Positions 6,745 to 12,742 of a stretch of 12,742 bases of DNA are shown piece after piece. This DNA comes from Chromatiales bacterium (GTDB taxonomy: Bacteria > Pseudomonadota > Gammaproteobacteria > Chromatiales > Chromatiaceae), in contig JAHEIA010000026.1 of the NCBI GenBank assembly GCA_024639625.1, positions 1 to 12,742 on the forward strand, written 5' to 3'. Both the position numbers and the translations under genes were made by a program. The notes beneath the pieces were generated by a model that did not search any database, was not told the DNA's origin, and saw only the letters and a program-made list of their open reading frames with translations. Position 1 is the first letter of the stretch, and every line of letters begins with the position of its first letter.

Positions 6745-6772
6745 ATGGTACTCGACCCTGCACCCCTGTCAA
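6745..6772 (-). promoter_or_regulatory. Sigma-70-type promoter for the bio operon
   Basis: A perfect -35 box TTGACA is at 6772..6767, followed after 16 bases by TACCAT at 6750..6745 (four of six consensus positions). Transcription would begin near 6738, leaving a leader of about 105 bases before bioB. The -35 box lies only 15 bases from the comF start, so bound polymerase or a repressor here could affect both genes. Confidence 0.55.
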
Positions 6773-6787
6773 CTTCGACGCGAAAAG

Positions 6788-7507
6788 ATGGTTAACAAGT
6801 GGATCGAATTGGCTCTATCCGGTGTCTATGCCCCGGTCTGCGTGTTGTGCGGAACGGCAGGGCAATCCGGGCTGGATCTCTGCTTGGGCTGTCGCGCGGA
6901 TCTTCCGCGGATCGCCCGCCCCTGCCCGCGCTGCGGTCTGCCGTTGCCGGACACGAGCAACCCGGGAACTCCGTGCGGCACCTGCCAGCAAATAGGGCCG
7001 CAGTACGACCGCTGCTGGGCGCCTTTTGCATATAGCGGCCCGATTCCCTATCTGATCACCGGGCTCAAATTCCGCTCCCGCCTGGCATTCGCCCGGCTGC
7101 TTGGCGAGCTTCTCGTCGACGCTCTGCGGCACAGCCGCGTGCGGTACCCCGAGCTATTGCTGCCAGTGCCGCTGCACCGGTCACGACTTCGCGAGCGCGG
7201 CTACAATCAGGCGCTGGAGGTCGGTCGCCACATTGCCAAACGGATACAGATTCCGCTGGCTGCCCGGGCGTGCATCCGCACCCGGCACACGGCTCCGCAG
7301 GTGGGTCTGGATAGAACCTTGCGCCACCGCAACATGCGTGGCGCATTCGCCCTGACCGAACGCCTGCCGGTGCGCCATGTCGCCTTGATCGACGACGTGG
7401 TTTCCACCGGGAGTACGGTAGAAGAGGTGGCTCGCACGCTCAAGGCCGCCGGGATCGCTCGGGTGGATGTTTGGGCGGTGGCGCGAGCCACCTTGGATCG
7501 GTTTTGA
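6788..7507 (+). CDS. comF: ComF family protein (zinc-binding phosphoribosyltransferase-like, GntX/ComFC)
   Basis: The 239-residue cytoplasmic protein combines an N-terminal zinc-binding region with a type I phosphoribosyltransferase fold. Four CxxC pairs are visible: C18/C21, C32/C35, C46/C49 and C63/C66. The PRT part contains LLLPVPLHRSRLRERGYNQA (123-142) and the PRPP loop ALIDDVVSTGST (199-210). ComF homologues are needed for natural DNA uptake in several bacteria and can interact with helicases such as PriA, while E. coli GntX has been linked to gluconate use. The precise role here cannot be read from sequence. The ATG at 6788 follows only a weak purine stretch (GAAAAG). The gene is divergent from bioB across 155 bases, a neighbourhood seen in several gammaproteobacteria. 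It ends 103 bases before the convergent ubiA stop, with no clear terminator hairpin in between. Confidence 0.92.
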   Translation: MVNKWIELALSGVYAPVCVLCGTAGQSGLDLCLGCRADLPRIARPCPRCGLPLPDTSNPGTPCGTCQQIGPQYDRCWAPFAYSGPIPYLITGLKFRSRLAFARLLGELLVDALRHSRVRYPELLLPVPLHRSRLRERGYNQALEVGRHIAKRIQIPLAARACIRTRHTAPQVGLDRTLRHRNMRGAFALTERLPVRHVALIDDVVSTGSTVEEVARTLKAAGIARVDVWAVARATLDRF

Positions 7508-7610
7508 GCCGCTGGCGCCATCCGGTGAGATGCCCCCGTCCGCGATTATCCGAAGTCCACGCTTGAAACTCACTCGAGCCCGCGACCCGAAAAGCGACCC
7601 GATTTGCGGC

Positions 7611-8519
7611 TTACAGCGTCAGATAGTGCAATAGCAGCCCAAGGAAGATCAGCATGCCCAAGACGTTGTTGTTGAGAAAGGCCTTGAAGTACGCTTGGGG
7701 CTCGCGCCGACGGATCAGAAACTGTTGACGCAGGCTCATTGCAGCGGCCCCCGCCAGTCCCAGCAGATAGTAATTCCCCAGGTCCGCCATGCGGCCGATC
7801 CACAACAGCATCAACACGAACGCGAATTGGAGCCCGGCGATCACCAGGCGATCATAACGCCCGAACAAGATCGCGGAGGATTTGACTCCGATCAGCAGAT
7901 CGTCGTCCCGATCGACCATGGCATATTCGGTGTCGTAGATCAGCGCCCAGGTCACAGTCGCCACGAACAGCAGCCAACCCACAGCAGGCACGGTTCCTTG
8001 AATCGCGGTAAACGCCATGGGGACCGCCCAGCCAAATGCCGCACCCAGCACCAGTTGCGGCAAGTGCGTGTAACGCTTGGTAAATGGGTACAATGCGGCA
8101 AGACTCACCGCGACCACGGACATGAGCACCGTCAGCCGATTCAACAAGAGCACCAGAGAGAAGGCCAGCAAGCTCAGCCCCAGGAACACGACGACGGCCT
8201 CCTGCGGACGTATCTGTCCGACGGCCAGCGGGCGATGCCGAGTACGTGCCACCTGGCCGTCGAAATGCCGGTCGGCAAAGTCGTTGATCGCGCAGCCGGC
8301 AGAACGCATGAGGACCACGCCAAGCAGGAAGATCAGGACGACGCTCCATGGTGGGTTGCCGGCGCCGGCAATCCACAACGCCCACAGTGTCGGCCACAAC
8401 AGGAGCAGGATACCGATCGGGCGGTCGAGGCGAACCAGACGCGCATAAAGGAGCAGACGGGTACGCCAAGAAGTGTGCTCGCGCAGGCTGCTCACCCTGA
8501 TTTCCGGGCCGCGGTTCAC
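7611..8519 (-). CDS. ubiA: 4-hydroxybenzoate polyprenyltransferase (UbiA)
   Basis: UbiA is an integral-membrane prenyltransferase that attaches the polyprenyl tail to 4-hydroxybenzoate, the second step of ubiquinone synthesis. The 302 residues show the two Asp-rich Mg-diphosphate motifs: NDFADRHFD (79-87) and [12 protein letters not shown] (196-207). LVRLDRPIG near residue 28 is the usual substrate-pocket entry, and about eight or nine hydrophobic helices follow. The product ends in a hydrophobic segment, [15 protein letters not shown]. The GTG start overlaps the ubiC stop by four bases (GTGA), which couples the two proteins. The product of UbiC is therefore made beside its consumer. The gene converges on comF. 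The identification is secure; the exact start rests on the overlap. Confidence 0.96.
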   Translation of the reverse strand: MNRGPEIRVSSLREHTSWRTRLLLYARLVRLDRPIGILLLLWPTLWALWIAGAGNPPWSVVLIFLLGVVLMRSAGCAINDFADRHFDGQVARTRHRPLAVGQIRPQEAVVVFLGLSLLAFSLVLLLNRLTVLMSVVAVSLAALYPFTKRYTHLPQLVLGAAFGWAVPMAFTAIQGTVPAVGWLLFVATVTWALIYDTEYAMVDRDDDLLIGVKSSAILFGRYDRLVIAGLQFAFVLMLLWIGRMADLGNYYLLGLAGAAAMSLRQQFLIRRREPQAYFKAFLNNNVLGMLIFLGLLLHYLTL

Positions 8520-9112
8520 CGTTCCTGCCCTGCGTCAGCGCACGCCGAGGCCGGAAGAAAGATCTCGTTCACCAACAACGGCTTGCCGGAGAACAGGAAC
8601 AGGGTGCGGCGCGCCCAAAGTTCTTGCGGCGGAGTCGCGAGGTGATTTACGGCCGCCGCAAACAGGCCGTGAGCAGGCAGCAGGCGGGCCACCTCGACGC
8701 TGTCCCGCTTTACCTCACGCATGGAGAAAAGGACCGCGCCCAATGGTTTGTCTCCCAGATGGGCTAGCTGTCTGGCGGCGCCGCGCAAACTGAGCACCGG
8801 GATCAGCGTGCGCGCGAAAACCCAGGGGGTTTCCGCGCAGAGCAGTTCGACTTCCCGGATCATGACGATACCGCCGCTGCGCATCCGCAGCAGCTTCCGC
8901 TCGGTGTAATGCGGGCTCCCCCAAGCCTGGCGCAGCAGTCGCACGCGAAATTCACCGCTGCAGGCGAGCTGAACCCGCCTTGTTAGGGAGCTGTCGTCCC
9001 GCAACCATGAGCACAGGGCGAGCGGGATCGCAGCTCGCGGTTGCTGCTCCCAAGGCAACCAGCGCGGCTCCGCAGAGCGTGGGGAGGAGACAGTCAATCG
9101 CAACACAGACAC
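8516..9112 (-). CDS. ubiC: Chorismate lyase (UbiC)
   Basis: UbiC splits chorismate into 4-hydroxybenzoate and pyruvate, the entry step to ubiquinone. The 198-residue reading is somewhat longer than E. coli UbiC (165), mostly at the N-terminus. Family landmarks are [13 protein letters not shown] (35-47), [21 protein letters not shown] (85-105, with Arg86 and Arg101), [11 protein letters not shown] (119-129), [16 protein letters not shown] (165-180) and NEIFLPAS with Glu183, which corresponds to the conserved active-site glutamate. I kept the GTG at 9112. A second GTG at 9106 is better spaced from the GAAGG sequence and would shorten the protein by two residues. It overlaps ubiA by four bases and lies 84 bases after the recG stop, with its own promoter-like element in that gap. 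Confidence 0.93.
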   Translation of the reverse strand: MSVLRLTVSSPRSAEPRWLPWEQQPRAAIPLALCSWLRDDSSLTRRVQLACSGEFRVRLLRQAWGSPHYTERKLLRMRSGGIVMIREVELLCAETPWVFARTLIPVLSLRGAARQLAHLGDKPLGAVLFSMREVKRDSVEVARLLPAHGLFAAAVNHLATPPQELWARRTLFLFSGKPLLVNEIFLPASACADAGQER

Positions 9113-9132
9113 CTTCGTTTCGGATTGTCGGC

Positions 9133-9141
9133 ATTATCGCA
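9133..9141 (-). promoter_or_regulatory. Extended -10 promoter for ubiC-ubiA
   Basis: TGCGATAAT reads at 9141..9133: a TG dinucleotide, one base, then GATAAT (five of six with TATAAT). Its -35 region is poor, as is common for extended -10 promoters. A transcript would begin only about 15 bases before the ubiC start, after the recG stop, letting ubiCA be expressed separately from recG. Confidence 0.5.
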
Positions 9142-9196
9142 TATCCCTGCGCTCGACAGACCAGCCGCATCGCTTGCCAAGCGGAAAGGACCCCGG

Positions 9197-11314
9197 TCAG
9201 ACCCGGGCGTAATCGATCCGGGCGCCCAACCAGCGGCGCACCATCAACTCCGCCCGGCGCGGGTGCTCCGACAGGAGCAGATCGGCCGTCTGCCGCACCT
9301 CAGCCAGTAACGGGGCATCGCGAACCACGTCGGCGACGCGAAAACGCAGTTCTCCCGTCTGTCGCGTCCCTAGAACCTCGCCTGGACCGCGCAGCTCCAG
9401 GTCTTTCTGCGCGATCGCAAAACCATTGCTGCTCGAGCGTATGACTGCGAGGCGCTGTCGTGAACCTTCCGCCAAGGGTGCGTGGTACATGAGAACACAG
9501 TGACTTTGGGTCGCACCGCGGCCGACCCTGCCCCGCAGCTGGTGCAGCTGCGCCAGGCCGAGCCGCTCCGGATTCTCAATCACCATTAGGCTGGCATTGG
9601 GCACATCGACACCCACTTCCACCACCGTGGTCGCTACCAGCACGTCCAGCGCCCCATGTTTGAACCCAGCCATCACCTCGTGTCGCTGCTCCACCGTCAT
9701 TCGGCCGTGCACCAACCCAACAGCGCAGTCGGCCAGGCGCTGTTCGAGCACGCGCGCGGCATTCTCAGCGGCCTGACATTGCAGCGTCTCGGATTCTTCG
9801 ATCAGGGTGCATACCCAGTACACCTGACGACCGCTGCGACAGGCTTGGAGTACGCGTGCGATGACCTCGTCGCGGCGCGTATCCGGGACGACCACCGTGG
9901 TGACCGGGCTGCGCCCGGGAGGCAGTTCATCGATAACAGAAAGATCGAGATCCGCATATGCCGTCATAGCCAGCGTCCGTGGAATCGGCGTCGCGGTCAT
10001 GATCAGCTGGTGGGGGATACGTCCTTTCGCACGCCCCTTCTCGCGCATGGCGAGTCTCTGATGTACGCCGAAACGATGTTGCTCGTCGACGATCACCAGG
10101 CCCAGGGACGCGAACTCCACACCCGCCTGGAACAGGGCGTGCGTACCGACCACCAGTTGGCAGGCCCCGCGGGCGATCGCCGCCAGCGTTTCCCCTCGAG
10201 ACCGTCCTTTCTGGCGCCCGGTCAGCCAGGCGACCTGAAGCCCCAGGGGCCTCAGCCACCCGCGGAAGTTGGACAGGTGCTGCTCCGCCAACAGCTCCGT
10301 CGGGGCCATGAGGGCCACTTGATAACCGGCCTCCACTGCCTGCATCACCGCCAGCGCCGCCACGATCGTCTTTCCCGATCCGACGTCACCCTGCACCAGG
10401 CGGAGCATCGGCCGGGGAGCAGCGAGCTCACGCTCGATCTCGGCCGCCACACGCCGCTGGGCACCGGTTAACTGAAAGGGTAGCGACTGCAGCAGTTTCT
10501 GGCTCAGCGCCCCCACCGGCGCGAGCACGGGCGCCGGTAGGCGGCGGTGCCGCAAGCGCAATTGCCGGAGGCTAACCTGATGCGCCAGCAATTCCTCGAA
10601 TATCAAACGCCGCTGGGCCGGATGAGTGCCTTCCGCCAGCTGCGCCAAGGGGGCATCCGGCGGCGGCCTGTGCAAATAGGTTAGCGCCGCCGCCAGCGGC
10701 GAGAAGCGTAGCGAACGCAACAATTCGTCTGTGAATAGCTCCCGCAAACAATCGGGATGACGATCCAACAGAGCCAACGCCTGGTCGGTCAGGTTGCGCC
10801 AGGCGTGCTGGCTCACACCTTCGGTACTCGGGTACACCGGCGTCAGGCTCGGTTCCAATGCGGGCTCTTCGCCGTCGCTCACGCGCCGATACTCAGGATG
10901 GATCATCTCCAGCCCCGTCGGCCCGGAACGCGCCTCACCGTAACAGCGCAACAGGCTTCCCGGAGCCAGGTTGCGTTGCTGTGCGGAATTGAAATGGAAG
11001 AAGCGCAGCAGCAGCGACCCGGTCGCATCTTCCAGGTGCACCAATAGTGAGCGGCGGCGGCCCATGCGCACCTGGGCCGATTCCACGCGACCCAGAACAA
11101 CAGCCTGATCCCGCGGCAGCAAGTCGGCGATCGGCACAACCCGAGTGCGGTCCTGGTAGCGCACGGGAAGATGGAACAACACATCCTGGACGGTTTCGAT
11201 GCCGAGCTTGGCAAGTTTCCCCGCGGACCGCGGCCCAACCCCCTTTAATCCCGAGACAAGGATCTTTTCCAGGAGCGGAGTCGCCCCGCGATGCGCTAGC
11301 TCGGATCCTGCCAT
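9197..11314 (-). CDS. recG: ATP-dependent DNA helicase RecG
   Basis: RecG is a superfamily 2 double-strand DNA translocase that remodels stalled replication forks and Holliday junctions. From the ATG at 11314 the protein has 705 residues (E. coli 693). It begins MAGSELAHRGATPLLEKI and then shows an HhH-like GLKGVGPRSAGKLAKLGI, the wedge/OB domain, Walker A GDVGSGKT (309-316), the DEQH box (410-413) with RFGVHQR, motif III TATPIPRTLAMT (440-451), LVATTVVEVGVDVPNA (559-574), QLRGRVGRG (592-600) and the translocation motif GFAIAQKDLELRGPGEVLGTRQTG (631-654). The start could instead be the ATG at 11323 (three residues more). GGAG sits only three bases before 11314, and neither site is ideal. The frame stays open further upstream, across the spacer and into the beginning of yjbQ, which is unlikely to be translated. 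It is divergent from yjbQ. Confidence 0.97.
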   Translation of the reverse strand: MAGSELAHRGATPLLEKILVSGLKGVGPRSAGKLAKLGIETVQDVLFHLPVRYQDRTRVVPIADLLPRDQAVVLGRVESAQVRMGRRRSLLVHLEDATGSLLLRFFHFNSAQQRNLAPGSLLRCYGEARSGPTGLEMIHPEYRRVSDGEEPALEPSLTPVYPSTEGVSQHAWRNLTDQALALLDRHPDCLRELFTDELLRSLRFSPLAAALTYLHRPPPDAPLAQLAEGTHPAQRRLIFEELLAHQVSLRQLRLRHRRLPAPVLAPVGALSQKLLQSLPFQLTGAQRRVAAEIERELAAPRPMLRLVQGDVGSGKTIVAALAVMQAVEAGYQVALMAPTELLAEQHLSNFRGWLRPLGLQVAWLTGRQKGRSRGETLAAIARGACQLVVGTHALFQAGVEFASLGLVIVDEQHRFGVHQRLAMREKGRAKGRIPHQLIMTATPIPRTLAMTAYADLDLSVIDELPPGRSPVTTVVVPDTRRDEVIARVLQACRSGRQVYWVCTLIEESETLQCQAAENAARVLEQRLADCAVGLVHGRMTVEQRHEVMAGFKHGALDVLVATTVVEVGVDVPNASLMVIENPERLGLAQLHQLRGRVGRGATQSHCVLMYHAPLAEGSRQRLAVIRSSSNGFAIAQKDLELRGPGEVLGTRQTGELRFRVADVVRDAPLLAEVRQTADLLLSEHPRRAELMVRRWLGARIDYARV

Positions 11315-11335
11315 AAACTCCATGCAGATCGTTTT

Positions 11336-11367
11336 GTTCGAACCAAGTTCGGATGCCAGAATGTTCG
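11336..11367. promoter_or_regulatory. GTTCG repeats in the recG-yjbQ spacer
   Basis: Three GTTCG units begin at 11336, 11347 and 11363 on the plus strand. The first two fit GTTC-N7-GTTC. The sequence from 11339 to 11351 is also an inverted repeat, CGAAC-CAA-GTTCG. A weak plus-strand promoter, TTGTTC (11334-11339) and CAGAAT (11357-11362) with 17-base spacing, overlaps the repeats, so they could be an operator for yjbQ and perhaps recG. Confidence 0.35.
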
Positions 11368-11393
11368 AATCACACCGATGGAGCCAACCGCCA

Positions 11394-11810
11394 ATGCTAA
11401 AGCAGCACAACCTGGTGATCCCTACCCGCGGCCGGGGCACCTACGACATTACGACAAAGGTCCAAGCACTGGTCGCTGAAGGCGGCGTGCGAACTGGCCT
11501 TTGTCATCTCTTCGTCCAGCACACAAGCGCCTCCCTGGTCCTGTGCGAAAACGCAGACCCCCAGGTACGTCAGGACCTGGAGGCATTTATGGCGCGCCTG
11601 GTTCCGGACGGCGACCCTTTGTTCGGCCATGCGGCGGAGGGGCCCGATGACATGCCCGCCCACGTCCGCTCCATTCTCAGCAAAATGGAACTCTGCCTGC
11701 CGATCAGCGCCGGTCGCTGTGCGCTCGGCACCTGGCAGGGAATCTTTCTCTGGGAACACCGGACACATCCCCATCAGCGTCGGTTGGCGGTTACTCTCCA
11801 CGGAACATGA
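11394..11810 (+). CDS. yjbQ: YjbQ/UPF0047 family protein (secondary thiamine-phosphate synthase-like)
   Basis: The 138-residue protein matches the compact YjbQ family, including its usual length. It shows HLFVQHTSASLVLCENADPQVRQDLE (residues 39-64), FGHAAEGPDDMPAHVRSIL (80-98), LPISAGRCALGTWQGIFLWEHR (103-124) and a short C-terminal strand. The conserved histidines and acidic residues form the family's presumed active or metal site. Some members show weak thiamine-phosphate synthase activity, but the true physiological role is not settled. I chose the ATG at 11394, where family similarity begins. GGAG lies ten bases upstream. An ATG at 11361 would add eleven residues that do not resemble the family. 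It is divergent from recG (79 bases between start codons) and converges on mlaB with a 51-base gap lacking a strong terminator. Confidence 0.93.
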   Translation: MLKQHNLVIPTRGRGTYDITTKVQALVAEGGVRTGLCHLFVQHTSASLVLCENADPQVRQDLEAFMARLVPDGDPLFGHAAEGPDDMPAHVRSILSKMELCLPISAGRCALGTWQGIFLWEHRTHPHQRRLAVTLHGT

Positions 11811-11861
11811 AACCCCTGGAACCACCGGCCGGGCATCCAAGCCCCCTAAGTCGGTTCCCAG

Positions 11862-12167
11862 TCAGGTTTTCATCCGCTCAAGCAGGGGGCCCAGATTACT
11901 CATATCGGCAATCGCCTGGATCCCCTTCGGAAGATTGCGCAGTTGCAGACGTTGCTTGCGCTGCTGGCTCATCGCCAGCCACTCGAGCAATAGCGCTAGT
12001 CCCGCGCTGTCTGCCGCATCCACGTCCTGCAGGTCCAGCACCAAATCGCCGCCCGCGGCGAACAACTCGGCGCTCTTGCTCAACATCTCGGGCACGCTGG
12101 CGAAACTGAGCTCCCCGCGCAAGCGCCAGACCCCGTCGTCGCCAGGGATCAGTTGCGCGCCGCTCAT
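11862..12167 (-). CDS. mlaB: STAS-domain protein MlaB
   Basis: MlaB is a small cytoplasmic STAS-domain subunit of the MlaFEDB ABC transporter, which moves phospholipids between the outer and inner membranes and stabilises the MlaF ATPase. The 101 residues begin MSGAQLIPGDDGVWRLRGEL, typical of STAS strand 1. They contain the core DLVLDLQDVDAADSAGLALLLEWL (41-64), where Ser54 sits at the usual Ser/Thr position of the loop before the helix. The ATG overlaps the mlaC stop as ATGA, fixing the start and coupling translation. It is the last gene of the visible mla group and ends MKT before the gap to yjbQ. A generic anti-sigma antagonist STAS protein is the alternative, but the overlap with mlaC makes MlaB much more likely. 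Confidence 0.9.
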   Translation of the reverse strand: MSGAQLIPGDDGVWRLRGELSFASVPEMLSKSAELFAAGGDLVLDLQDVDAADSAGLALLLEWLAMSQQRKQRLQLRNLPKGIQAIADMSNLGPLLERMKT

Positions 12168-12742
12168 TGCGCGGACTGCCGATTGCGCTCGTCCAACCAT
12201 GCAATCAGCCCATCCAATCCCATGCGGCGGATATGTCCGGAGAAGCTGGTACGATAATTGGACACCAGGCTAACCCCGTCGATCACCACATCGTAAACCC
12301 GCCAAACCCCGTCCTGTTCCAGGCGGAGCCGGTACTCGATCGGAATATCCGGCGCCCCGGCCTGGCGCACCAAGGTATCCACGGCGGCACGCTTGCCGTC
12401 TGCGTCCATGCGCAGGGGTAAATATTTGATTTCCTGGTCTGAGTAATTGAGCAGTGCATGCGCATAGGTGCGCACCATCAAGGTGCGAAACTGCTCGATA
12501 AACTGCACCCGTTGCTCCGGACTAGCGCCACGCCAGTGCTTGCCAAGCACATAGCGGGAGATCAGCTCGAAGTCGAAGTGCGGCAGTACATACTCTTCGA
12601 CCAAACCGTAAATCGCCCCCGGGTTGACCTCCAACTCCGACTTGTGGGCCTTTACTTCGTACATCGTCCGGTCGGCGGTTTCCTTCACTGCAGCCAGCGG
12701 ATCAACCGCAGTGGGCGCGGCTCCGACGCAGCCGGCGACACC
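12164..12742 (-). CDS. mlaC: Periplasmic phospholipid-binding protein MlaC, 5' end cut by the window
   Basis: MlaC ferries phospholipids across the periplasm between the MlaA-porin complex in the outer membrane and MlaD in the inner membrane. The frame is open to the right edge, so the true start is outside. The visible 192 residues begin GVAGCVGAAPTAVDPLAAVK, which looks like the end of a signal peptide plus the mature N-terminus. They continue with NPGAIYGLVEEYVLPHFDFELISRYVLGKHWRGASPEQRVQFIEQF and YDVVIDGVSLVSNYRTSF, the latter being the most conserved MlaC block. A GTG at 12688 would start too late to be the real beginning. The C-terminal GLDGLIAWLDERN is the usual last helix. It overlaps mlaB by four bases. 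The VAGC at 12739..12728 could be a lipobox. Confidence 0.93.
   Translation of the reverse strand, partial: GVAGCVGAAPTAVDPLAAVKETADRTMYEVKAHKSELEVNPGAIYGLVEEYVLPHFDFELISRYVLGKHWRGASPEQRVQFIEQFRTLMVRTYAHALLNYSDQEIKYLPLRMDADGKRAAVDTLVRQAGAPDIPIEYRLRLEQDGVWRVYDVVIDGVSLVSNYRTSFSGHIRRMGLDGLIAWLDERNRQSAQ

Noticed and set aside
7508..7610. Bidirectional terminator between convergent comF and ubiA
   Set aside because: I could find only imperfect short pairings and no stem followed by a T-run on either strand.
9656..10471. Plus-strand open frame of about 270 codons inside recG
   Set aside because: It lies opposite the helicase core of RecG, whose motifs are intact. Its composition is His-, Arg- and Gln-rich with no domain: a shadow of recG.
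11811..11861. Terminator between convergent yjbQ and mlaB
   Set aside because: The best pairing is a 4-bp GGGC/GCCC stem with a 6-base loop and no T-run, too weak to annotate.

Overview
The window looks like a chromosomal housekeeping region of a GC-rich gammaproteobacterium. Support comes from UbiC-type chorismate lyase with UbiA (ubiquinone route), the BioC/BioH biotin route, Mpl peptidoglycan recycling (meso-DAP wall), and Mla genes for outer-membrane lipid transport. The order recalls purple-sulfur or sulfur-oxidising lineages, but I cannot assign a genus. I see no phage, insertion sequence, CRISPR array, tRNA or rRNA, and no stretch over 300 bases lacks a gene.

Layout, left to right. 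(1) 1-6632, all minus strand: a long co-directional run read from right to left as bioB, bioF, bioH, bioC, bioD, a five-helix membrane protein, mpl, then the beginning of a small heavy-metal-binding (HMA) protein cut by the window edge and apparently frameshifted. Neighbouring genes overlap or nearly touch (the bioF/bioH and bioH/bioC junctions have 4-base overlaps), so one long transcript is likely, with a possible internal promoter before the membrane protein. (2) 6633-6787: a divergent control region with a good minus-strand promoter for bio, a 7-bp hairpin in the bioB leader, and a short upstream reading frame ending on the bioB start codon. (3) 6788-7507, plus strand: comF. (4) 7611-9112, minus strand: ubiC-ubiA overlapping by 4 bases, with an extended -10 promoter. 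(5) 9197-11314, minus strand: recG, divergent from yjbQ (11394-11810, plus). Their spacer holds three GTTCG repeats. (6) 11862-12742, minus strand: mlaB and the truncated mlaC, overlapping by 4 bases and convergent with yjbQ.

How the genes work together. BioC methylates malonyl-thioester, fatty-acid synthesis extends it, and BioH removes the methyl group to give pimeloyl-ACP. BioF, BioD and BioB then carry out three of the four ring-forming steps. BioA (KAPA to DAPA) is not in this window. UbiC and UbiA perform the first two committed steps of ubiquinone synthesis. MlaB and MlaC belong to the retrograde phospholipid pathway. RecG, ComF and YjbQ are unrelated neighbours.

I found no convincing new multi-gene system. 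The items most worth a second look are a perfect 22-base palindrome inside bioF, the broken frame of the HMA gene, the bioB leader (hairpin plus overlapping small frame), and the repeats between recG and yjbQ.
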